Part shown: positions 7,505-16,449 of the stretch, piece after piece | Position numbering within the stretch: the stretch's first letter is position 1 | Layout: the number at the start of each line of letters is the position of its first letter | IMG/VR virus record: IMGVR_UViG_3300031918_000028 | Location: 1 to 58,389 of that record | Reading direction: 5' to 3' (one strand) | From: a virus | DNA: 58,389 nt | Notes under the pieces: generated by a model | What the model saw: the letters and a program-made list of their open reading frames with translations, nothing else | Database searches by the model: none | Told to the model about the DNA's origin: nothing | Made by a program: the position numbers and the translations under genes

Positions 7505-8382
7505 TGGCCGGCGACCGTGCGATCACTCAGGACCTCATGGCCCGCCTGGAGCGGCACTACATCAAGCCCTCCGAGCCCATGCCGGGCGGGATCTTCCTCC
7601 CCGAGGTCGGCTTCAACGGCGCATGGGGCGCCAGCGTCCGCGCCGACGCACTCTACGTGGGCTTCACCTCCACGTCGGGGCGGCTCCTGATCGGCCACGA
7701 GGTCAAGGCCTCACGCGCCGACTGGCTGCACGAGCTCGACCAGTCCGGCAAGGCCGACGCCTGGGCCGACCAGTGCCACGAGTGGTGGCTCGTCACCGTC
7801 CCGGGCGTCATCCACGACGGCGAGCTGCCCGCCGGCTGGGGCCTGATGCTGCCCGGCCGCTCCACCACCCGCATGGACATCAAGGTTCGGCCCCAGCGGC
7901 ATCACGACCGGACGCCGTCCTGGGAGGCCGTGCGGTCCATCATGGCCCGCCAGGACACCCTGCGCGCCGCGGCCATCGCCGACGGCGTGCGCAAGGCCTC
8001 GGAGAAGATCCGCGCCGACGTCGAGGCTGAGATCGAACGCCGTGTCCAGGCGCGCTCCGGCGACTCGCAGTACGAGCGGGAGCGGCGCGAGCGTGAGCGC
8101 ACCGAGCTGGAGGGCTACCGGCGTGCTCTGGGTGTCGTACTCCTCGAGGAGCCCGACGGCTACGGGCGGACGGCCGGGCGCGTCACCGCCGACGAGCTGG
8201 CCGACCTCGCGGCGCTCCTACGCACCAGCGGCGAGCTGGCGGAGGCCACGCAAGCCCTCGTCGGGCGGTACGGGCCCATCTCCAGCATGCGCCGCCACTG
8301 GGAAGACCTCGACCAGGCCCTCCGCGACGCCGCGGCGGCGGCCACCGCCCCAGGCCAGCACGAGGCGGGAGGTGCGGCGTGA
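7504..8382 (+). CDS. MmcB-like PD-(D/E)XK nuclease
   Basis: 292 residues. RADAL at 46-50 followed by a beta strand and HEVKASRADW at 65-74 gives the D-x(17)-ExK arrangement of the restriction-endonuclease fold (D48, E66, K68). Then DQCHEWWLV matches the MmcB-type pattern in which a Cys and aromatics follow. A charged coiled coil (about 170-225, RERRERERTELEGYRR) leads to a helical C-terminus. MmcB-like proteins are DNA-repair-associated nucleases. The four-base overlap with a DNA methyltransferase raises the alternative that the pair is a phage restriction-modification unit. Confidence 0.75.
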   Translation: MAGDRAITQDLMARLERHYIKPSEPMPGGIFLPEVGFNGAWGASVRADALYVGFTSTSGRLLIGHEVKASRADWLHELDQSGKADAWADQCHEWWLVTVPGVIHDGELPAGWGLMLPGRSTTRMDIKVRPQRHHDRTPSWEAVRSIMARQDTLRAAAIADGVRKASEKIRADVEAEIERRVQARSGDSQYERERRERERTELEGYRRALGVVLLEEPDGYGRTAGRVTADELADLAALLRTSGELAEATQALVGRYGPISSMRRHWEDLDQALRDAAAAATAPGQHEAGGAA

Positions 8383-9176
8383 ACGGCCCCTACTACTCCG
8401 ACGACTCCGTGACGCTCTACCACGGAGACTTCCGCGACGTTCTGCCGGCGCTGGACATCACGCCCGACGCCATCTGCACGGACCCGCCCTACGGCGAGAC
8501 GTCGCTCGCCTGGGACGTGTGGCCAACGGGCTGGCCGCTGTTCGTGGCACCCTTCGTCCGCTCGATGTGGTGCTTCGGCTCGATGCGCATGTTCCTCGAC
8601 CAACGCGACGAGTTCGCCGGATGGAAGCTCAGCCAGGACATCGTTGGCGCCCGGGATGACGACCACGAGGGCGTCGTGACGTGGGAGAAGCACAACGGAT
8701 CATCGCTCGCCAACGACCGGTTCTCACGGGTGCACGAGTTCGCCCTCCACTGGTACCGGGGTGCGTGGGGCGACATCTACCACGAGACACCGACGACGCC
8801 CGACGCGACGCCACGAGCGGTTCACCGCAAGGCGCTACCGCCGCAACACCAGGGCGCGCGCGGCCCGTCCGTGTACGTCTCGCAGGACGGTGGGCCGCGC
8901 CTCATGCGCTCGGTCATCCGCGCCCGCTCGATGCACGGCCGGAAGCCCACGAACGAGACCGAGAAGCCAACCGGCATCCTCGAGCCCCTGATCGCCTACG
9001 CCGTGCCGCCTGGCGGGCTAGTGCTCGACATCTTCGCCGGGTCCGGCTCGACGGGCCGAGCCGCCCGTGCCATCGGACGGCGCGCGGTGCTCATCGAGAA
9101 GCGCGAGAGCCAGTGTGAGGCGGCAGCGCTACGGCTCACCCAGGGCGTCCTCGATCTCTCCGGGGGCGCCGCGTGA
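8379..9176 (+). CDS. DPPY-type DNA methyltransferase
   Basis: 265 residues, GTG start overlapping the nuclease stop. The catalytic motif IV DPPYGE is at 35-40 and the AdoMet-binding motif I comes late (LVLDIFAGSGSTG near 214-226). This order (IV before I) is that of beta-class N6-adenine or N4-cytosine methyltransferases; DPPY favours N6-adenine. KPTGILEPLI is the conserved helix before motif I. Likely modifies phage DNA, working with the preceding nuclease or protecting against host restriction. Confidence 0.92.
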   Translation: MNGPYYSDDSVTLYHGDFRDVLPALDITPDAICTDPPYGETSLAWDVWPTGWPLFVAPFVRSMWCFGSMRMFLDQRDEFAGWKLSQDIVGARDDDHEGVVTWEKHNGSSLANDRFSRVHEFALHWYRGAWGDIYHETPTTPDATPRAVHRKALPPQHQGARGPSVYVSQDGGPRLMRSVIRARSMHGRKPTNETEKPTGILEPLIAYAVPPGGLVLDIFAGSGSTGRAARAIGRRAVLIEKRESQCEAAALRLTQGVLDLSGGAA

Positions 9177-9283
9177 CCACCGACCCGGCTGGCGCGGTGA
9201 CCTGCGCGCGACGTCACCACCGATCCGACGTGCTGACCATCGTCGCCGGCGTCCGAGCCACCGAACGGAGCAGAGCAGCATGA
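9173..9283 (+). CDS. tiny coupled ORF between two methyltransferases
   Basis: 36 residues (MTTDPAGAVTCARRHHRSD at the start, VLTIVAGVRATERSRAA at the end). The GTG overlaps the upstream stop (GTGA) and the TGA overlaps the downstream ATG (ATGA), so a ribosome could pass through all three genes. No family recognised. It may serve mainly to couple translation. Confidence 0.45.
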   Translation: MTTDPAGAVTCARRHHRSDVLTIVAGVRATERSRAA

Positions 9284-10479
9284 GCCTCCCCTACTACGAG
9301 GACACCACGGTGACCCTCCATCACGGGGACTCGCTCACCGTCCTGCGTACCCTGCCGTCCGGATCGGTCGACTGCTGCGTCACGTTTCCGCCGTACTTCG
9401 GTCTGCGCGACTACGGCGTGGACGGTCAGCTCGGCGCCGAGTCATCCCCCGCCGAGTATGTCGATGCGATGCGTGCCGTGTTCGCCGAGGTACGCCGGGT
9501 GCTCGCCGACGACGGGACGCTGTGGCTGAACCTCGGGGACTCGTACAGCGGCTCATGGGGCAACCAGGGCCGCAAGCCGGAGCGCGGCACTCAGCGCCCG
9601 ATCACCACCGGCATGATCCAGCCCGTCGCTGACGGTCGGTACGGCGACCCCGGAGCGAGCAACACGGGCGCCATGAAGCCCGGGGCGCCGCCCGCGAAGA
9701 ACCTCCTCGGGATGCCCTGGCGCGTGGCGTTCGCCCTCCAGGACGACGGCTGGATCCTCCGCAACGACATCATCTGGGCCAAGCCGAACGGGATGCCCGA
9801 GTCCATCACTGACCGGCTCAGCACGAAGCACGAGCACGTGTTCATGCTCAGCAAGGCGCGGAGGTACTGGTTCGACCTCGAACCCCTGAGGGAGCCCGCT
9901 GTCACCACCCGGCCCGGCGCGCTGTCTTGGTCGCGCGACTCCAAGGAGGCCGACGTGCCGGGGCATTCGATGCGGCAGCACCGAGCCGACCGCCCGCAGA
10001 AGCGCCGAGCAGCGGAGTTGTTCGCAGAGGCCGGGCTGACCGATGCCCACCTCGTGGCGATGCGCGCGGTCGGCATGGGCGATGCCGGGAAGGCCCAGAC
10101 CACGCAGTCTGGCACGGGGAAGAACGCGCCCGAGATGCAGCGGCTCGCGGACGAAGCGAAGGCTGCCCTCGGCGGCTACTACCGCGAGTTCCTGTACGAC
10201 GGCGGACGCAACCCTGGCGACGTGTGGACCATCGCCACGCAGCCCTTCGCCGAGGCGCACTTCGCCACCATGCCGCCAGCCCTCGCCGAGCGGTGCATCC
10301 TCGCGGGCTGTAAGCCGGGCGGGACCGTCCTCGACCCGTTCTCCGGCTCCGGCACCACTGGACTCGCGGCCACGAAGCACGGGCGCCGCTACGTCGGCAT
10401 CGACCTGAACGCCGAGTACCTGGACCTGTCACTACGGACGCGGCTCGCGCAAGGCGTGCTGCTGGATGGGGGCGTGTAG
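9280..10479 (+). CDS. FPPY-type DNA methyltransferase
   Basis: 399 residues from the ATG at 9280; an open frame extends upstream without a ribosome site. Motif IV is TFPPYFGLRDYG near 35-46 and motif I is LDPFSGSGTTG near 351-361, again beta-class order. FPPY/SPPY variants occur in N4-cytosine and N6-adenine enzymes and are common in actinobacterial phages. The long middle region (about 90-330) would hold target recognition. This is the third methyltransferase in the genome. Confidence 0.92.
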   Translation: MSLPYYEDTTVTLHHGDSLTVLRTLPSGSVDCCVTFPPYFGLRDYGVDGQLGAESSPAEYVDAMRAVFAEVRRVLADDGTLWLNLGDSYSGSWGNQGRKPERGTQRPITTGMIQPVADGRYGDPGASNTGAMKPGAPPAKNLLGMPWRVAFALQDDGWILRNDIIWAKPNGMPESITDRLSTKHEHVFMLSKARRYWFDLEPLREPAVTTRPGALSWSRDSKEADVPGHSMRQHRADRPQKRRAAELFAEAGLTDAHLVAMRAVGMGDAGKAQTTQSGTGKNAPEMQRLADEAKAALGGYYREFLYDGGRNPGDVWTIATQPFAEAHFATMPPALAERCILAGCKPGGTVLDPFSGSGTTGLAATKHGRRYVGIDLNAEYLDLSLRTRLAQGVLLDGGV

Positions 10480-11384
10480 TGGCCAGGTCCCATGGCCGGA
10501 TCCTGTCCGCGATCTGGACCGACACGGAGTTCACGGCGTTGCCGTGCGGGCCTCAGCGGCTCTACCTGTTCCTGCTGTCCCAGTCGGACCTGTCGCACGC
10601 CGGCCTCCTGCCGCTGCGTGCACGCAGGTGGGCGGCGAAGGTCGGCGGCGCTACAGCGGACAGCATCGAGGCTGATCTGGACGTCCTGGCCGGGGCCCGG
10701 TTCGTCGTCATCGACCGGGACACCGAGGAGGTGCTGATCCGCACCTTCGTCCGCAACGACGGCGTGTACAAGCAGCCGCGGGTGATGCAGCGGATGCGTG
10801 AGGACGCCCAGCAGATCGAGTCGCCGGCGCTGCGGGGGGCGTTCCTTGCGGAGCTGGATCGGCTTCCGTTGGACGAGCTGAGTGATCAGCCGGGTGGTCC
10901 GCGCGGTGATCAGCCGTCTGTGCGGGAGATCGTCGCGGGGGTTGTCGCTACCCTCCGGGAGGACTTCCGTGGGGGTCCCGTAGAGGCTCCGGCAGGGGTA
11001 TCGGATACCCCTGCGGATGGGTATCGGGGACCCTCACGTGTGCGCGCGGGCGCGCTCCCCCATCCCCCTACCCCCATCCCCCAGCCCCCAGCCCCCGTTC
11101 CGCCTACGGCGGCGCAGGCGCTCGTCGCGGAGTGGATCGACCACTGCCCCGGCGGTCGACCACCCGGGCGCGTCGTCGGCCAGGTGTCCCGGGAGATCGG
11201 CTTGATGCTCACCGAGGGCCTCCCTGTCGACGACGTGCGCCGGGGCCTGGCTGAGTGGCACCGCAAGGGCCTGCACCCCTCCGCCCTGGCGTCGGTGGTG
11301 CATGAGGTCCGCACAGCCCCGGCCCGGGGGTCCACCGCGGACGAGCGGGTGGCCTCAGTCCAGGCCCTGAAGGACGCGCCGTGA
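10479..11384 (+). CDS. replication initiator / helicase-recruiting protein (winged-helix type)
   Basis: 301 residues, GTG start overlapping the preceding TAG. The N-terminal 120 residues (SAIWTDTEFTALPCGPQRLY, HAGLLPLRARRWAAK) match the winged-helix module found in phage replisome organisers, which read like replication protein O/DnaD-type N-termini. A Pro-rich linker at about 188-206 separates a helical C-terminal domain. Position directly before a helicase-loader-like gene and SSB supports origin binding or helicase recruitment. No obvious iteron cluster was seen inside the gene. Confidence 0.7.
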   Translation: MARSHGRILSAIWTDTEFTALPCGPQRLYLFLLSQSDLSHAGLLPLRARRWAAKVGGATADSIEADLDVLAGARFVVIDRDTEEVLIRTFVRNDGVYKQPRVMQRMREDAQQIESPALRGAFLAELDRLPLDELSDQPGGPRGDQPSVREIVAGVVATLREDFRGGPVEAPAGVSDTPADGYRGPSRVRAGALPHPPTPIPQPPAPVPPTAAQALVAEWIDHCPGGRPPGRVVGQVSREIGLMLTEGLPVDDVRRGLAEWHRKGLHPSALASVVHEVRTAPARGSTADERVASVQALKDAP

Positions 11385-11734
11385 CACGCGACGAGGTGAT
11401 CGACCTGCTGACGATCGTCGCGGCGACGGACAAGCGGACCGTCGGCCGGTCCGACGTGACGCTGTGGTGCGGCTACGTCGGCGACCTGGAGTTCGACGAC
11501 GCGAAGACCGCGGTGATCGAGCACTACCGCTCGACACGGGACTGGCTGATGCCGGTCGACGTGCGGACCCGGGTGCACGGGATGCGCACCGCCCGGATGG
11601 CTGGTGTCCGCCTGGAAGCGCCGGGGGTGGACCCGGATGACACGGCCGCGTACTTGGCGGCTCGTAGGACCCAGATCGCTGCTGTGGCGTCTGGGCGTGG
11701 CGTGCGACAGATTGGAGATGGGCATGTCGGGTGA
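11381..11734 (+). CDS. helicase loader/inhibitor-like protein (G39P type)
   Basis: 117 residues, GTG start overlapping the initiator stop. The helical core ([58 protein letters not shown]) resembles the SPP1 G39P family, which binds the replicative helicase and delivers it to the origin-bound initiator. Context between an initiator-like protein and SSB, with a DnaB-type helicase farther along, fits that job. Confidence 0.65.
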   Translation: MTRDEVIDLLTIVAATDKRTVGRSDVTLWCGYVGDLEFDDAKTAVIEHYRSTRDWLMPVDVRTRVHGMRTARMAGVRLEAPGVDPDDTAAYLAARRTQIAAVASGRGVRQIGDGHVG

Positions 11735-12182
11735 GACGACGATCACGGTGATCGGGTCGCTGACCGGGCCGCCGGAGCTGAAGTACACGGCTTCGGGTGC
11801 GGCGGTGGCGACGTTCACGGTGGCGAGCAACGCGCGCAAGTTCGACAAGGCGAAGAACGAGTGGGTGGATGAGCCGCCGCTGTTCCTGCGCTGCTCGATC
11901 TGGCGGGAGGCGGCCGAGTCGGTCGCCGAGTCGCTGACCAAGGGCATGCGCGTGGTCGCGGTCGGCCGGCTGGTTCAGCGGTCGTACGAGAACCGCGAGG
12001 GCGAGAAGCGCACGGTGTACGAGCTCCAGGTCGACGAAGTCGGCCCGTCGCTGCGGTACGCCACGGCGAAGGTCACCCGCACCCAGCGCTCCGGCGCCGG
12101 CGGCGGTGGCGGTTCGGCGCCGACGGAGGACGCGTGGGCGACGCCGGCGGGCTCGTCGTACTCGGATGAGCCGCCGTTCTGA
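11724..12182 (+). CDS. ssb: single-stranded DNA-binding protein
   Basis: 152 residues. The OB fold is clear ([61 protein letters not shown]), followed by a Gly/Ser-rich linker and the acidic tip SDEPPF that recruits partners. The ATG at 11724 has GGAG six bases upstream; an ATG at 11718 is too close to that site. It coats single strands during phage replication and recombination. Confidence 0.95.
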   Translation: MSGETTITVIGSLTGPPELKYTASGAAVATFTVASNARKFDKAKNEWVDEPPLFLRCSIWREAAESVAESLTKGMRVVAVGRLVQRSYENREGEKRTVYELQVDEVGPSLRYATAKVTRTQRSGAGGGGGSAPTEDAWATPAGSSYSDEPPF

Positions 12183-12577
12183 TGCTCGAGCGGTTCGTTG
12201 CGGGCACCCCGGCCCCTCAGGGATCGAAGCGGTTCCTGGGGGTGCGGGGTGGCCACGCGGTCCTGGTGGAGTCGTCTAGGGCCCTGGGGTCGTGGCGTGC
12301 TGATGTGCGGGCCGCGTTCACTGGTGCGGGGACCATCGCCGGGCCGGTGGTCGTGGAGGTGGTGTTCAGGTTGCCGCGGCCGGCGTCGGTGAGTGTGAAG
12401 CGGCGGCCGTTGCCGACGGTGCGGCCGGACGTGGACAAGCTGTGCCGTGCGGTGTTGGACGCGTTGACGTCGGCTGGCGTGTATGGGGATGACGCGCAGG
12501 TGGTGCGGCTGGTGGCGTCGAAGGAGTACGTGACGCCGGGGTTGCAGGGGGCGTTGGTTCGGGTGTCTGGTGTGTAA
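12182..12577 (+). CDS. RusA-family Holliday junction resolvase
   Basis: 131 residues; start overlaps the SSB stop by one base. RPDVDKLCRAVLDAL (near 82-96) and VYGDDAQVVRLVASKEY (near 101-117) hold the conserved acidic residues of RusA, which cuts four-way junctions as a dimer. It probably resolves branched concatemers before packaging. It is the last gene before palindrome B, which starts immediately at its stop codon. Confidence 0.93.
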   Translation: MLERFVAGTPAPQGSKRFLGVRGGHAVLVESSRALGSWRADVRAAFTGAGTIAGPVVVEVVFRLPRPASVSVKRRPLPTVRPDVDKLCRAVLDALTSAGVYGDDAQVVRLVASKEYVTPGLQGALVRVSGV

Positions 12578-12592
12578 CGCGTTTTCGCGTTA
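12571..12592. promoter_or_regulatory. 22-bp palindromic operator-like site B
   Basis: TGTAACGCG-TTTT-CGCGTTACA, perfect 9-bp arms, overlapping the end of the resolvase gene. It is followed by the same GTCAGAT octamer-like stretch as site C, and TACAGT at 12589-12594 may be a -10 element for the operon beginning at 12619. Confidence 0.75.
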
Positions 12593-12618
12593 CAGTCAGA
12601 TATGGGAAGGGGAGAACG

Positions 12619-12738
12619 ATGACGTGGATGGTGTACGGGGCCCGGACGGGTCGGCTGGTCGCGCAGACCGCGGATCCGGTGACGGCTGCGGTGTACCAGG
12701 AGCAGGGGTACGTCGTGGAACTGGGAGGGGCGCGATGA
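12619..12738 (+). CDS. small hypothetical protein
   Basis: 39 residues (MTWMVYGARTGRLVAQTADP, VTAAVYQEQGYVVELGGAR). Preceded by a good ribosome site (GGAAGGGGAG) 15 bases downstream of palindrome B, and its stop overlaps the next ATG. First gene of the transcript presumed to start at site B. Function unknown. Confidence 0.65.
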   Translation: MTWMVYGARTGRLVAQTADPVTAAVYQEQGYVVELGGAR

Positions 12739-14108
12739 GCGACGAGGGGCCGCACGCAGACGCAGTGAGCGCGAGCGCTGGCCGGATCGAGGCGGCGGCC
12801 GACTTGGACGCGCTACCCGTGGACGACGCCCGGACGGCCTGGGAGCGCGAGGCTCTGCGGCGGTTCCTGGTGTCGGCGCCGGACATCCCGGAGCACATCG
12901 TCAAAGACTTCGAGGTGGCGTTGTGGGGTGCGTGCCACGTCCTGCGGCTCATGCGCGACACGCCACCGCCCGCCCGTGTGACGCCGAGCGCGGAGGACGC
13001 CGAGCGCCGGATCGCGGAGTACGAGGCGCGCGGCGAGGAGCCGCTGACCGAGGCCGAGCGTGAATCGATCATGCTGGGGCGCTGCGGGCCCCTCCTGTAC
13101 GGCGGCCCGTGCTGGCTGATGCCGGGTCACAAGCCGGACCACCACTGCTACCGCGAGGACATCGACGCGGTCACCGGGGCGTCCGTGGCGCAGGTCCGAG
13201 AGCAGGTAGCGCTGGACATCCTGACGGCCGGCTGCGCGGCAGCCGAAGCGCAACGGGCATCTGACATCAAGGCCGGGCTGCCGGTCATCGGGACGAGCAC
13301 CGCCCTGGAGGCCGAGTGGTACCAGTACAGCAACTGGGCCGCCGGCGTCGCCCGTACTGAGACGAAGGGGGGCGTGGACGCGGTGAGCGAGGCGACGATG
13401 CCCGACATCGATGAGGCCGCGATCCGGGCGAGGGCGATGAACCCATACACGAGGATCCATGGCGCCGACGTCTTCGCCCTCCTGGACGCTCTCGCCGCCG
13501 CCCGTGCCGAGGCGACAGAGGCGCAGATCGAGTACGCCGACCTCCTGATCGAGCGGGACCGCCTGGCCGCTGAGGTCGAGCGGCTGACGGCGCTGGACGG
13601 TGCGACCGAGCTCGGCGAACAGGGTGCGTGGCCCTCCGACGCCGGCCAGTTCGCCGCCCGCTGGAACGCCCGGGACGTTGAGCAGCGGAACGGGTTGCTG
13701 CAGCTCATGGTCTCCGAGGCGGCTACCGCTGAGCGGTGCCTCGTGATGGACCACGACGGGTGTGTGACCGAGCGTGACGAGGCCCGTGCCGAACTGGCCG
13801 CGCTGCGGCAGTTGGCACTCAACGCGGCATCTGCACTGAACGTGGCGCTCGCTCACGTGGACGGCCGGATGAAGGCCCCAGACGTCGAGGCGCTTGGCGG
13901 CGCACGGTTTGTGCTCGGTGACCTGGTGACCGCTCAGAAACCAGGTGGAGTCCTCGCCACCACCCCCAGCGAGCGTGCTGCGGCTGAGCACGGCGAGACG
14001 GGGGCGGGGTTGCCCGTGACCATCCGCGACCCTCGCATGGCCGTGCTGCTGCGCTGCATCGCCAAGATGCCAACCCGCCCCACCCCCACCGACCCGAAGG
14101 AGGCATGA
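12735..14108 (+). CDS. hypothetical coiled-coil protein with possible zinc knuckle
   Basis: 457 residues from the ATGA-coupled start at 12735. A Cys/His cluster (C117, C126, H132, H136, H137, C138) could bind zinc. Two coiled-coil stretches follow, at about 250-300 (EIYADLLIER-type heptads around RDRLAAEVERL) and about 338-360 (ERDEARAELAALRQL). The mosaic of short recognisable pieces is typical of large accessory proteins in actinobacterial phages. No enzymatic motif seen. Confidence 0.7.
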   Translation: MSDEGPHADAVSASAGRIEAAADLDALPVDDARTAWEREALRRFLVSAPDIPEHIVKDFEVALWGACHVLRLMRDTPPPARVTPSAEDAERRIAEYEARGEEPLTEAERESIMLGRCGPLLYGGPCWLMPGHKPDHHCYREDIDAVTGASVAQVREQVALDILTAGCAAAEAQRASDIKAGLPVIGTSTALEAEWYQYSNWAAGVARTETKGGVDAVSEATMPDIDEAAIRARAMNPYTRIHGADVFALLDALAAARAEATEAQIEYADLLIERDRLAAEVERLTALDGATELGEQGAWPSDAGQFAARWNARDVEQRNGLLQLMVSEAATAERCLVMDHDGCVTERDEARAELAALRQLALNAASALNVALAHVDGRMKAPDVEALGGARFVLGDLVTAQKPGGVLATTPSERAAAEHGETGAGLPVTIRDPRMAVLLRCIAKMPTRPTPTDPKEA

Positions 14109-14111
14109 CCG

Positions 14112-14690
14112 ATGGACGAGGCCCTGACATGCCGGACGTTCTCGGAGGACGGGCGCGAGGTGATCTGCACCGCGCCCGCCCGGTGGATCGTGTGGGGGCA
14201 CCTGTACGAGAAGCGTGACAAGGGGCCGAAGTGCAGCAGGCACCTCCCGGCCAAGGTACGCGAGCAGGGCATGGTGCACCTGACCGGCCTGGGCATCTTC
14301 ACGGAGGCGATCTACGCGATCCCGGACCTGGCCGAGCACGACCGGCAGGTGGCCGAGCGGGCGCTCAGGGACGCGGCGGATGCCGCTGACCTCATGGGCG
14401 AGGAGCCGCTGAGCGGGACGGCCATCGCGGCAATCCTCAAGGGACGTGGCGACTGGCTCCGTGCCAGCGCCGACGCCATCGCCCCTCGCCCTGTCGCGCC
14501 TGGGGTGAGCGTGAGCGCGCTGGCTGGTCTGCTGAGGAAGCGCCAGCCGATCATCCGTGCGGGCTACATCGTCGGGTGCGAGTGCGGATGGACCGGCGAC
14601 AAGGCGCAGCGAGACATCACGCCCGTGGACTTCACGGAGCACCAGGCCAGGGTTGCTCTCGGCGTCACCGTGACGGACGGGGGCGCGTGA
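14112..14690 (+). CDS. hypothetical protein with Cys pairs
   Basis: 192 residues. An N-terminal region with C7, C19 and C41 (KCSRHLPAK) resembles a small zinc site. The middle is helical (AERALRDAADAADLM). The C-terminal part (GCECGWTGDKAQRDITPVDF) looks like a WxCxCGW-type module common in actinobacterial phage proteins that end with EHQARVAL. Function unknown. The stop overlaps the next start. Confidence 0.65.
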   Translation: MDEALTCRTFSEDGREVICTAPARWIVWGHLYEKRDKGPKCSRHLPAKVREQGMVHLTGLGIFTEAIYAIPDLAEHDRQVAERALRDAADAADLMGEEPLSGTAIAAILKGRGDWLRASADAIAPRPVAPGVSVSALAGLLRKRQPIIRAGYIVGCECGWTGDKAQRDITPVDFTEHQARVALGVTVTDGGA

Positions 14691-15181
14691 TGGGCACCTA
14701 TGCCGCCGGCACGAGCGTCGGCTCTGACGCGTCGCGGTCGGAGATCGCCCGCACAGTGACCCGCTACGGGGCCGACCAGTTCGCCCACATGGAGTCAGCC
14801 GACCGGGCGATGGTGGCGTTCGTCTACCAGGGCCGTCACGTCCGACTGTCGCTGCCCCTGCCGGATCGCCGCTCGGACGAATTCACCGCCTACGAGGACC
14901 GGTATGGCCACCCGAAGCGCCGCACGGAGTCGGCCGCGGCGCAGCTGTACGAGCAGGCGATCCGTCAGCGGTGGCGGGCCCTCGCGCTCGTCGTGAAGGC
15001 CAACCTCGAGGCGGTCGAGGCGGGGATCTTCACCTTCGAGGAGGCGTTCCTCGGCGCGCTGGTGCTGCCGGGTGGCCGCTCGGTCTACGAGGAGGTCATG
15101 CCAGCGGTCGCGGCCGCGATCGAGTCCGGCGGCCCCCTCCGCCTGGCTATCGGGCCGAGCCGCGCGGGCCGGGGCGCGTGA
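14690..15181 (+). CDS. conserved-type phage protein of unknown function
   Basis: 163 residues; start and stop overlap neighbours by one base. The core RRTESAAAQLYEQAIRQRWR with ALALVVKANLEAVEAGI and FEEAFLGALVLPGGR is one I recall seeing in diverse phage genomes without a known function. No catalytic residues stand out. It belongs to the unknown run between site B and the helicase. Confidence 0.65.
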   Translation: MGTYAAGTSVGSDASRSEIARTVTRYGADQFAHMESADRAMVAFVYQGRHVRLSLPLPDRRSDEFTAYEDRYGHPKRRTESAAAQLYEQAIRQRWRALALVVKANLEAVEAGIFTFEEAFLGALVLPGGRSVYEEVMPAVAAAIESGGPLRLAIGPSRAGRGA

Positions 15182-15534
15182 TGCTCACTCTGCGATCCGC
15201 GCGACCGACCGCCCGCAAGGCCCACCGCTGCGACCTCTGCGGCAGCCGGATCGAGCCCGGAGAGACCTACGACCGGCAGACGAACATCTACGACGGCCAC
15301 CTCTACGACTGGCTGACCTGCCAGCCCTGCCTCCCCGTGTTCGGCGCCGTCATCACCTGGCTCGACGGCTACTGGGACGACGAGGGCGTGGGGGTCGACC
15401 AGGCGGATGAGTGGGCGCGCGAGTGCACCGACGACCCGCTGGCCGTCGCGTACCTCGCCCGCCGTGAAGCCGCCAACGCCGAGTGGCTGGCACGAGTGGC
15501 GTCGTCCGATGAGCGGGAGGCGGATCGTGGCTGA
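15181..15534 (+). CDS. small zinc-binding protein
   Basis: 117 residues. Two Cys pairs, CDLCGSRI near 17 and CQPC near 47, flank GETYDRQ, the layout of small treble-clef or ribbon domains in phage proteins. The C-terminus is acidic and helical. It overlaps the next gene by eight bases. Confidence 0.65.
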   Translation: MLTLRSARPTARKAHRCDLCGSRIEPGETYDRQTNIYDGHLYDWLTCQPCLPVFGAVITWLDGYWDDEGVGVDQADEWARECTDDPLAVAYLARREAANAEWLARVASSDEREADRG

Positions 15535-16039
15535 GCGCACGACGGTGGTCTCGCAGGAGGGGTACCGGTACCGGCTCACACGCTCGGACGCGGACGTCAG
15601 CGACAAGCTCGCCATCCACCAGCCCACGCTGCTGTGGATCATGCTCAACCCGTCCACCGCCGACGACCAGCTGGATGACCCGACGATCCGCCGGGTGATC
15701 GGGTTCACGCGACGCCTCGGGTACATGCACCTGACGGTCGTCAACCTCTACGCCAAGCGAGCCACGAAGCCCGCCGACCTGTGGCGCGCCGACGATCCCG
15801 TGGGGCCGGACAACGACCAGGTCATCGCGGAGGAGGCATGGGCCGCGGCAGTCGATGGCGTCCCGATCCTCGCCGCATGGGGCGCCAACGCCCGCCCTGA
15901 CCGGGTCGCCCAGGTGCTCTCGATCCCCCACCTCGCCCCGCGGCTGCATTGCCTCGGGACGACGCTGGCCGGAGCGCCCCGACACCCGCTGTACCTGCCC
16001 TGGAGCGCCCCGCTCGTGCGCTGGGAGGCGTCCCGATGA
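15527..16039 (+). CDS. DUF1643-family protein
   Basis: 170 residues, GTG start. LLWIMLNPSTADDQLDDPTI followed by RRVIGFTRRLGYMHLTVVNL and YAKRATKPADL is the DUF1643 signature. The family is widespread in phages and mobile elements and its activity is not established. The domain fills nearly the whole protein, so it is complete. Confidence 0.9.
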   Translation: MAERTTVVSQEGYRYRLTRSDADVSDKLAIHQPTLLWIMLNPSTADDQLDDPTIRRVIGFTRRLGYMHLTVVNLYAKRATKPADLWRADDPVGPDNDQVIAEEAWAAAVDGVPILAAWGANARPDRVAQVLSIPHLAPRLHCLGTTLAGAPRHPLYLPWSAPLVRWEASR

Positions 16040-16449
16040 CCACCCCCGACGTGAAGGAGCAGGCGCTGACGCCGACAGAGGACCTGTTCATGGAGGTGCT
16101 CGCCGGGCGGTACCGCTGTGGCGAGAACACGTGGACGTTCGAGGCGCGGCACTCTCGGGTCGCCGAGGTGCTGAGCCGTCGCGGCCTCATCTGGTGGAAG
16201 AGCGGCGTCATCGAGCGCACGATCCTCGCCGGACTCACTGACGCCGGGCGGGCCGTGGTGCTGAGTGCCACGTACACGCCGCCCGCGCTGGGGCAGGCCA
16301 CTGACGAGACTGGGCCGACGATGGAGACCGAAGCCGCACACGGCGCTCTGTGCGACGACGACGACCTGATGTGCCCGAACTGTGTGACGCCGTGGAAGTG
16401 CAACGGGCCGCACATCCTGGACGAGCCGACGGGTCAGGTCCGTGGCTGA
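16036..16449 (+). CDS. hypothetical protein
   Basis: 137 residues from the ATGA-coupled start at 16036. An N-terminal winged-helix-like part (FEARHSRVAEVLSRRGLIWW) is followed by an acidic C-terminus with CPNC and a nearby Cys. It overlaps the helicase start by eight bases, so it is probably co-translated with it. Function unknown. Confidence 0.6.
   Translation: MTTPDVKEQALTPTEDLFMEVLAGRYRCGENTWTFEARHSRVAEVLSRRGLIWWKSGVIERTILAGLTDAGRAVVLSATYTPPALGQATDETGPTMETEAAHGALCDDDDLMCPNCVTPWKCNGPHILDEPTGQVRG

Noticed and set aside
12813-14642. A 609-codon open frame on the minus strand
   Set aside because: It is antisense to two well-supported + genes with ATGA coupling. Long antisense frames are expected at this GC; its translation is Arg/Gly/Pro/His-rich with no domain.
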